Shown here piece after piece: positions 58,418 through 64,000 of a DNA stretch of 64,000 bases. Under the pieces are notes generated by a model, which made no database searches, was not told the origin of the DNA, and saw only the letters and a program-made list of their open reading frames with translations. The stretch is from Streptomyces sp. CB02366 (GTDB taxonomy: Bacteria > Actinomycetota > Actinomycetes > Streptomycetales > Streptomycetaceae). Each line of letters opens with the position of its first letter. Positions within the stretch are counted from its first letter, which is position 1. Both the position numbers and the translations under genes were made by a program. The stretch spans positions 434,001 through 498,000 of the forward strand of contig NZ_LIVT01000003.1 of assembly GCF_001905905.1 (NCBI RefSeq), written 5' to 3'.

Positions 58418-59965
58418 CTAGTCGAGGTAGTCGCGCAGCACCTGGGACCGCGACGGGTGGCGGAGCTTCGACATGGTCTTCGACTCGATCTGGCGGATGC
58501 GCTCACGCGTCACGCCGTAGACCTTGCCGATCTCGTCGAGCGTCTTCGGCTGGCCGTCGGTGAGACCGAAGCGCATCGAGACCACCCCGGCCTCACGCTC
58601 GGAGAGCGTGTCGAGCACCGAGTGCAGCTGCTCCTGGAGGAGCGTGAAGCTGACCGCGTCCGCCGGGACGACGGCCTCGGAGTCCTCGATCAGGTCACCG
58701 AACTCGCTGTCGCCGTCCTCGCCGAGCGGGGTGTGCAGCGAGATCGGCTCACGGCCGTACTTCTGGACCTCGATGACCTTCTCGGGGGTCATGTCGAGCT
58801 CCTTGGCCAGCTCCTCCGGGGTGGGCTCGCGGCCCAGGTCCTGGAGCATCTGGCGCTGGACGCGCGCGAGCTTGTTGATGACCTCGACCATGTGCACCGG
58901 GATACGGATGGTGCGGGCCTGGTCGGCCATGGCGCGGGTGATCGCCTGACGGATCCACCAGGTGGCGTACGTGGAGAACTTGTAGCCCTTGGTGTAGTCG
59001 AACTTCTCGACCGCGCGGATCAGACCGAGGTTGCCCTCCTGGATCAGGTCCAGGAAGAGCATGCCGCGGCCGGTGTAGCGCTTGGCCAGGGAGACCACCA
59101 GACGGAGGTTGGCCTCCAGGAGGTGGTTCTTGGCCCGCCGGCCGTCCTCGGCGATGATCTCCAGCTCGCGCTTGAGCTTCGGCGCGAGCTTGTCGGCGTT
59201 GGCCAGCTTGTCCTCGGCGAAGAGGCCGGCCTCGATGCGCTTGGCGAGCTCGACCTCCTGCTCGGCGTTGAGGAGGGGGACCTTGCCGATCTGCTTCAGG
59301 TAGTCCTTGACCGGGTCGGCGGTGGCCCCGGCGACGGCGACCTGCTGCGCGGGCGCGTCGTCCTCGTCGTCGTCGGAGAGGACGAAGCCCTTGTTCTCGC
59401 CCTCGCCCTCCTCTTCCTCGCCCTTGCCGGCCTTGACCTCCTCGACCGGCTCATCGCCGTCGAGCAGCTCGTCGTCCTGCTTGCCGGCCTTCTTGGCGGC
59501 GGTCTTCTTGGCCGCCGTCTTCTTCACGGCGGTCTTCTTGGCGGCGGTCTTCTTGGCCGCCGCCTTCTTGGCGGGCGGGGCCGCGACGGCGTCGCCGGCC
59601 GCCGCGTCCGCGCTCTCGGCCGCCGGGGCGGCGGGGGCGGCGACGGTGCGGGTCACGGTGGTCTTCGCCGTGACGCTCTTGGTGGCGGTGCGCTTGACCG
59701 GGCTCTTCGCTGCGACGCTCTTGCGGGCGCGCTTCGGCGACTCCGCTGCACTGACCATCAGCGTCACACCCTCTTCCTCGAGGATCTGGTTGAGGCTGCG
59801 CAGAACGTTCTTCCACTGGGTTGGCGGAATCTGGTCAGCCTCGAAGGCCCGACGCACGTCATCGCCGGCGATCTGCCCATCAGCCTTTCCCCGCTCGATG
59901 AGCGCCATCACAGATGCGGACTCGGCGATCTCCGGCGGGAGCGTACGGGATGTGCTGGCCGACAC
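58418..59965 (-). CDS. hrdB: Principal RNA polymerase sigma factor HrdB
   Basis: This is a 515-residue vegetative sigma factor. The N-terminal sigma 1.1-like region begins [15 protein letters not shown], followed by a Lys/Ala/Thr-rich low-complexity segment (about 80-165) with repeated AAKKT units and an acidic stretch. The conserved core has region 1.2 [16 protein letters not shown], 2.3-2.4 [24 protein letters not shown], region 3, and region 4.2 [27 protein letters not shown] 59965 is preferred to TTG 59971 because AGAGG lies 6 nt upstream and the S. coelicolor protein starts the same way. Confidence 0.97.
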   Translation of the reverse strand: MSASTSRTLPPEIAESASVMALIERGKADGQIAGDDVRRAFEADQIPPTQWKNVLRSLNQILEEEGVTLMVSAAESPKRARKSVAAKSPVKRTATKSVTAKTTVTRTVAAPAAPAAESADAAAGDAVAAPPAKKAAAKKTAAKKTAVKKTAAKKTAAKKAGKQDDELLDGDEPVEEVKAGKGEEEEGEGENKGFVLSDDDEDDAPAQQVAVAGATADPVKDYLKQIGKVPLLNAEQEVELAKRIEAGLFAEDKLANADKLAPKLKRELEIIAEDGRRAKNHLLEANLRLVVSLAKRYTGRGMLFLDLIQEGNLGLIRAVEKFDYTKGYKFSTYATWWIRQAITRAMADQARTIRIPVHMVEVINKLARVQRQMLQDLGREPTPEELAKELDMTPEKVIEVQKYGREPISLHTPLGEDGDSEFGDLIEDSEAVVPADAVSFTLLQEQLHSVLDTLSEREAGVVSMRFGLTDGQPKTLDEIGKVYGVTRERIRQIESKTMSKLRHPSRSQVLRDYLD

Positions 59966-60290
59966 GAACAACCTCTCGGAACGATGGAAACGGCTTCCGG
60001 CCCTGCCCTGGGGAGGGCGGGAACCGACGACCGTCGGCTGGGGATGTCGCCGACGACGCGGGCTTGGTCTCAGAACTGCACAGCGCGACCCGAGGGCTGC
60101 TGTATTCCTTCCGCGACGCTCACCTCTTAAGTCATCGCGCTGCTTCGAGGAGCGTTACGGCCAATCCGCGTGGCCCGAGTCACACCCCATACGCGACGAA
60201 GCGGACCAAGAGTGGCATCCCTCCACAATTATGCCGCCGGACCGCACCGGTCCGGCGGCACCGGGCCCCGGGCCCGGCCACGCCGCTCGG
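59966..60290. other. 325-bp leader/promoter region of hrdB
   Basis: It contains the whiH terminator (annotated separately) and about 270 bp of hrdB leader. hrdB of S. coelicolor has a vegetative and a stress (SigR) promoter. A minus-strand GGAAT is present near 60105, but no correctly spaced GTT follows, so a SigR promoter is not supported. No other element was identified. Confidence 0.45.
60233..60259 (-). terminator. Terminator of whiH
   Basis: GCCGCCGGACC and GGTCCGGCGGC form an 11-bp perfect stem with loop of 5. On the minus strand it is followed by ATAATTGTGG, an A/T-rich tail. It lies about 32 nt after the whiH stop. Confidence 0.8.
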
Positions 60291-61178
60291 TCAGTGCTCG
60301 CGCGGCGCGGGAACCACACGCTCGACATCGGGGTGGACGACGAGCAACTGGCGCATGGCCGACTCGGCCGCCCCCGCGTCGCCCGACGCCACGGCGTCGA
60401 CGATCCGCGCGTGGTGGGCCAGTGAGCTCTCGCCGGGGCGGTCACAGCCCGTGACGGGACCGCCGGAGACATGGAGGGCGGCCGAGACGATGCCGGAGAG
60501 GTGCTCCAGCATCCGGTTCCCCGCGGCCTGGATGAGCAGGGCGTGGAACTCCGCGTCGGCGCGGGAGAAGGTGATCGCGTCCCCCTGGCCCATCGCGTGC
60601 CCCATGATCTCCACCATGTCGCCGAGCCGCTGCTGAATGTCGTCGCGGCTGTGCCCGGCCGCGAGGCGGGCGGCGAGCGGTTCGATGGTCCAGCGGAGCT
60701 CGGCCAGCTCGCGGCGCTGGTCGTCGCGCTGTGGACCGAAAGCCCGCCATTCGATGATGTCGGGATCCAGCAGGTTCCAGTCGCTGACCGGGCGGACCCT
60801 GGTCCCCACGTTGGGGCGTGCGCTGACCAGCCCCTTGGCTTCGAGGACGCGCAGGGATTCGCGGACGACGGTGCGGGAGACCTCGAACCGCTGGCCGATC
60901 TCCTCGGGAACGAGGGGGCGGTCCGCGCCGAGGTCGCCGGAGACGATCATCTGGCCCAGCTGCTGGACGAGTTGGCCGTGGAGGCCGCGCCCCCGACTGG
61001 CCGACCCGCGTCGGCTCGCCCGCCCCAGTTCGGAGTCGGACCCGCCCCAGGTCCGGGTCGCGGCACGCTCGCCGGCCGGCGTCTCCGCATAGGGGTAGCG
61101 GTCGAGTTCGCCCGAGCCGGCCAGGCCGGAATCGGCGGTGCGGGCGGCGTTCATCATGGTGTGCGCAAGGGTACTCAC
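60291..61178 (-). CDS. whiH: GntR-family sporulation regulator WhiH
   Basis: This is a 295-residue regulator, the length of S. coelicolor WhiH, directly upstream of hrdB as there. The N-terminal 75 residues are polar and WhiH-specific (STLAHTMMNAARTADSG, GELDRYPYAE). The winged helix (about 80-145) has LVPEEIGQRFEVSRTVVRESLRVLEAKG. The FCD domain (about 150-285) has metal-ligand candidates in FHALLIQAAGN and HHARIVDAVASGD. WhiH is needed for sporulation septation in aerial hyphae and is expressed from a sigma-WhiG promoter. GTG 61178 has AAAGGA upstream. Confidence 0.93.
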   Translation of the reverse strand: MSTLAHTMMNAARTADSGLAGSGELDRYPYAETPAGERAATRTWGGSDSELGRASRRGSASRGRGLHGQLVQQLGQMIVSGDLGADRPLVPEEIGQRFEVSRTVVRESLRVLEAKGLVSARPNVGTRVRPVSDWNLLDPDIIEWRAFGPQRDDQRRELAELRWTIEPLAARLAAGHSRDDIQQRLGDMVEIMGHAMGQGDAITFSRADAEFHALLIQAAGNRMLEHLSGIVSAALHVSGGPVTGCDRPGESSLAHHARIVDAVASGDAGAAESAMRQLLVVHPDVERVVPAPREH

Positions 61179-61241
61179 GCATCCTTTGTCGGCGCGGCTC
61201 ACTCACCCCTTGAGGTCTTTGGTGAAAAGCACACGAAAGGG

Positions 61242-61266
61242 TGATCGGCGTCCGCTCCGCAATTGA
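61242..61266 (-). promoter_or_regulatory. Candidate sigma-WhiG promoter of whiH
   Basis: On the minus strand TCAA (61266-61263) and GCCGATCA (61249-61242) resemble the sigma-WhiG consensus TAAA / GCCGATAA, but the spacing is 13 rather than about 15. The distance to the start codon is about 65 bp. whiH is an established WhiG target in S. coelicolor. Confidence 0.45.
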
Positions 61267-61338
61267 CGCCATATCCAGACAAATCGGCTATTTCTCAGAG
61301 AGTTGTGGCCTCCTGGCCTCGAACCAGGACCGCGGTGA

Positions 61339-63075
61339 TCACCAACGTGCCCTTCCGCGAAGGCCGGTGAACAGATACGCGCAGATCAAGGCCGACAACG
61401 ACAGGGCGAGGGCGGTGCCGACGGGCTGCGCCACCACCCGCGCGACGGCCAGGATCCAGTGGTCCGCCTCCTGCGGCAGCTGCCGGCCGGCCAGTTCGCG
61501 CAGCCGCTCCGGAAGTCCGGCGACCGAATGCGCGGAGGGCGCCGCGAAGATCTTCCGCACCAGCGGGACGACGAGCACCGGCACGGCCAGCACCGCGGCG
61601 ATGCCCGCCCCGGCCACCCGGAAGACGCCGGCCGCCAACAGGCCCGCCCAGGCGCAGCCGACCGTCAACCCGGCCCAACTCGCACCCAAGGCAACGGCGT
61701 TGGACGGCATCTCGATCAACTCCGGCCCGTACACCAGGTGTAGGGCCTGCGCTCCGCCCGCCACGGCGAGGCCCGCGAGCAGGAGCGCGAAGCCCGCGGT
61801 CACGGTGAGCTTGGCCAGCAGCAGCCCGAGCCGCCGGGGCACGGTGCCGCGCGCCGCGGCGAGCGCGGGATAGCGGAACTCGTCCCCGAAGGACAGCGCC
61901 CCGAGCAGGCCCGCGCCGAGCGCGGCGGGAGGGAGCGGCAGCAGGGCGGGCCAGGCGGCGAGGACACGGGGCAGCGCGGTGCCGTCGGTACGGGCGAGCA
62001 GGACGGACATCACGGTCGACACCACCAGAACGGCCGCCATGATCATGGTCGTCGTCCTGACGCCGAGCGAGCGCCGCAGTTCGTACCGAAGGGGCCGCAG
62101 GGGCCCGCGAGCGGGGCGCACCCGGATCGGGGGCGGCAGTTCGGACAGGGCGACGGCCGATTCCACCCGCGATGCGCCCACCGTCTCCGCGGGGGCGGCG
62201 GGCCCGGTGTCGCCGATCTCGTCGGCGAGCCGGTGCACGGGGACGCCGTGCCGGTAGGCGGTGTCGCCGATCTCCGCGCAGTCGCTGCCGTAGACCGTCA
62301 GCCGGCCGCCCGCCTCCTGGACCACCTCGACGGAGCGCTGCGCGGCTCGGGCCTCCCGGCTGACCACGGCCGCCAACCGGGCCGCGTGCGGGGTGCGGAC
62401 GGCGACCCGGGCCCGCAGCCGGGTGCGGGCGAAGTCGGTGACGTCCTGGTCGGCGACGAGGCGGCCGGCGCCGATGGTGACGACCCGGTCGGCCGTGCGG
62501 GCCGCCTCCTTGGGGTCGTCGGTGGTGCAGAGGACCGTACCGCCCTGGGCCGCGTGGGCGCGCAACAGTCCGTACAGCCAGCTGTTCTCCCGCGGGGAGA
62601 GCCCTTCCGCCGGCTGGTCCAGGATCAGCGTGTGCGGGTCTCCGAGCAGGGCCGCGGCCAGGCCGAGCCTGCGGTCCATCCCCACCGAGAGGGCTCCCAG
62701 GCGCTGGTCGCCGAGCCCGGCGAGACCGACGACTTCGAGCACCTCGTCGGCCCGGGAGGCGGGCACGCCCGCGGCCGCGCAGAGCATCCGCAGCTGCCCC
62801 CGGGCGGTCCGGGAGGGGTGGCCCGGCACGTCGCCGAGCAGGACGCCCACCTCCCTCGCCGGGTGGGCGATGCGGTGCAACGGCCTCCCCCGGAAGTAGG
62901 CGACCCCCCTCCCGGCGTCTAGTTCGAGCATCAGGCGCAGGGCGGTGGTCTTGCCCGAGCGCGGGGCCCCGAGCAGGGCCGTGACCCGGCCGGGGGGAGC
63001 CTCGAAGGTCAGGTCGTTGACGGCGGGCGGGGCGTCGCGGCGGGGGGAACTGGTGAGTCCGATGGCCTGGAGCAT
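61339..63075 (-). CDS. ABC transporter with fused ATPase and ABC-2 membrane domain, catalytic motifs altered
   Basis: This is a 578-residue single-chain half transporter. The ATPase domain (about 1-215) has Walker A LLGAPRSGKTTAL and a weak signature ALSVGMDRR. Walker B is TLILDQPAEG, with Gln instead of the catalytic Glu. The switch region is LCTTDDPKEA, with Asp instead of His. The C-terminal part has about six membrane segments of the ABC-2 kind. It may hydrolyse ATP slowly or act mainly as a regulator; the substrate is unknown. ATG 63075 (MLQAIGLTSS) is preferred over the frame's earlier start at 63150. Confidence 0.85.
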   Translation of the reverse strand: MLQAIGLTSSPRRDAPPAVNDLTFEAPPGRVTALLGAPRSGKTTALRLMLELDAGRGVAYFRGRPLHRIAHPAREVGVLLGDVPGHPSRTARGQLRMLCAAAGVPASRADEVLEVVGLAGLGDQRLGALSVGMDRRLGLAAALLGDPHTLILDQPAEGLSPRENSWLYGLLRAHAAQGGTVLCTTDDPKEAARTADRVVTIGAGRLVADQDVTDFARTRLRARVAVRTPHAARLAAVVSREARAAQRSVEVVQEAGGRLTVYGSDCAEIGDTAYRHGVPVHRLADEIGDTGPAAPAETVGASRVESAVALSELPPPIRVRPARGPLRPLRYELRRSLGVRTTTMIMAAVLVVSTVMSVLLARTDGTALPRVLAAWPALLPLPPAALGAGLLGALSFGDEFRYPALAAARGTVPRRLGLLLAKLTVTAGFALLLAGLAVAGGAQALHLVYGPELIEMPSNAVALGASWAGLTVGCAWAGLLAAGVFRVAGAGIAAVLAVPVLVVPLVRKIFAAPSAHSVAGLPERLRELAGRQLPQEADHWILAVARVVAQPVGTALALSLSALICAYLFTGLRGRARW

Positions 63076-63219
63076 CGCTTCTCTCGCGTCTCTCGCGGAA
63101 GGTGAGACCGCTCGGCGGCATGGGGGTACCGCAGCAACATAACGCGACATTTCAGACTTTTGGTGCAGGGGCGGGACGACAGGCGCACCGCGGGGCCGAG
63201 GCGGGGGAACGCCCCTGAT

Positions 63220-63978
63220 TCAGACCTCGGGTCGCAGCATCGGCGGGTTGAGGACCGTCGCCGCCCCGGCGCGGAACAACTGCGCGGGCCGTCCGCCCTG
63301 ACGGGTGGTCGTCCCGCCGGAGGGCACCAGGAACCCCGGCGTGCCGGTGACCTTGCGGTGGAAGTTGCGGGGGTCGAGGACCACGCCCCACACCGCCTCG
63401 TACACCCGGCGCAGCTCGCCGACCGTGAACTCGGGGGGGCAGAACGCCGTGGCCAGCGAGGAGTATTCGATCTTGGAGCGGGCCCGCTCCACTCCGTCGG
63501 CCAGGATCCGCGCGTGGTCGAAGGCCAGCGGAGCCGCCTGCTCGCCCTCCCTCCCGGCGCCGGGATGCAGCAGGTCCTCGACCGGCGCCCAGCGAGCGCT
63601 GTTGGCGTCACCGCCCGCCCGGGGTGCGGGCAGGTCCGGGGCGAGGGCGAGGTGGGCGACGCTGACCACGCGCATCCGGGGATCACGCGCCGGGTCCCCG
63701 TAGGTGGCCAGCTGCTCCAGATGCGCGCCGTTGCCGGTGGCCGGCCGCGCCGGATCGTGCGCGCACAGACCGGTCTCCTCGACGAGTTCGCGCGCCGCCG
63801 CGGACCCCAGGTCCTCGTCCATCCTGACGAAGCCGCCGGGCAGCGCCCAGCGGCCCTGGAACGGCGCCTCTCCGCGGCGGACGACCAGCGCGCAGAGCGC
63901 GTGACGGCGCACCGTGAGCACGACCAGGTCGACGGTGACAGCGAAGGGCGGGAAGGTCGACGGGTCGTAGGGCGGCAT
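63220..63978 (-). CDS. NrtR-like protein: Nudix domain with C-terminal winged helix
   Basis: This is a 252-residue protein. The Nudix domain (about 8-145) carries an intact box G-x5-E-x7-RELVEETG (GGFVRMDEDLG...). The C-terminal part (about 160-245) has YSSLATAFCPPEFTVGELRRVYEAVWG and RNFHRKV, the winged-helix segment typical of NrtR/ADP-ribose-sensing regulators. NrtR proteins repress NAD-biosynthesis genes; some members with intact boxes also hydrolyse ADP-ribose or related dinucleotides. The gene starts 22 nt from the window end, so upstream context is not visible. No NAD genes are in the window. Confidence 0.85.
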   Translation of the reverse strand: MPPYDPSTFPPFAVTVDLVVLTVRRHALCALVVRRGEAPFQGRWALPGGFVRMDEDLGSAAARELVEETGLCAHDPARPATGNGAHLEQLATYGDPARDPRMRVVSVAHLALAPDLPAPRAGGDANSARWAPVEDLLHPGAGREGEQAAPLAFDHARILADGVERARSKIEYSSLATAFCPPEFTVGELRRVYEAVWGVVLDPRNFHRKVTGTPGFLVPSGGTTTRQGGRPAQLFRAGAATVLNPPMLRPEV

Positions 63979-64000
63979 GCCGCGATCATAGTCGTCTTCC

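Noticed and set aside
60030..60110. SigR-type stress promoter for hrdB
   Set aside because: A GGAAT is present on the minus strand but no GTT occurs at the required distance.

Overview
The window is high-GC actinobacterial DNA and almost certainly a Streptomyces chromosome. Its genes have strong G/C third positions and many GTG and TTG starts. It also carries genus markers: hrdB next to whiH, the CutRS two-component system, SepH, a DasR-type operator in front of ptsH and a ydaO-type c-di-AMP riboswitch in front of an M23 peptidase. The gene content and order match the S. coelicolor interval from whiH/hrdB (SCO5819/5820) to about SCO5901, read from the high to the low locus numbers. No tRNA, rRNA, CRISPR array, intact insertion sequence or prophage was seen.

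Layout. (1) 1-2456 is an accessory edge. It holds the 3' end of a putative polymorphic-toxin/adhesin-type gene, a small DUF7919-like partner, and 1.4 kb of lower-GC sequence with no intact gene. (2) 2457-17807 is an ancient actinobacterial block: RNA methyltransferase, KimA-like APC permease, CeoB, CeoC, DUF3159, OB-fold protein, DUF3710, dUTPase, DUF3093 and DUF4193. The same order occurs at Rv2689c-Rv2699c of M. tuberculosis. Inserted here are kdpDE and a lone ABC ATPase. Four genes of this block (KimA-like, CeoB, CeoC, KdpD/E) concern potassium. (3) 18213-25513 holds cutRS, a small conserved ORF, suhB-like, hemH, an MFS permease and an ALO-type FAD oxidase. (4) 25604-37375 holds a membrane protein with RT[QR]-type repeats, sepH, a sulfurtransferase, a VOC protein, a Tat-exported phosphoesterase, tdk, a phosphodiesterase, DUF5998 and a GNAT/acyl-CoA-synthetase-like acetyltransferase with an 18-bp minisatellite. 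(5) 37511-42917 holds ptsH with a dre site, a GntR regulator, a riboswitch-controlled M23 peptidase and two M16 peptidase subunits. (6) 43195-56522 is flanked by the topoisomerase IV genes parC and parE. Between them are a CobW GTPase, two divergent citrate synthase-like genes sharing an operator-like region, a CitA/CitB-type two-component system, and an acetate/monocarboxylate symporter with its DUF485 partner. (7) 56969-63978 holds a zinc-ribbon protein, a secreted trypsin-like protease, hrdB, whiH, a fused ABC-2 transporter with degenerate catalytic motifs, and an NrtR-like Nudix regulator.

How the genes work together. Most are single-copy housekeeping functions: the vegetative sigma factor, topoisomerase IV, dUTPase, thymidine kinase, coproporphyrin ferrochelatase, HPr and FtsZ regulation. 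Several form coupled units with 1-4 nt overlaps: ceoB-ceoC; thioesterase-dut-DUF3710; the M16 pair; DUF485-symporter; the CitA/CitB-type kinase-regulator pair; and DUF5998-phosphodiesterase. Signalling themes are potassium/c-di-AMP, carbon supply (HPr/DasR, citrate synthase, acetate uptake) and envelope or secretion stress (CutRS, M23).
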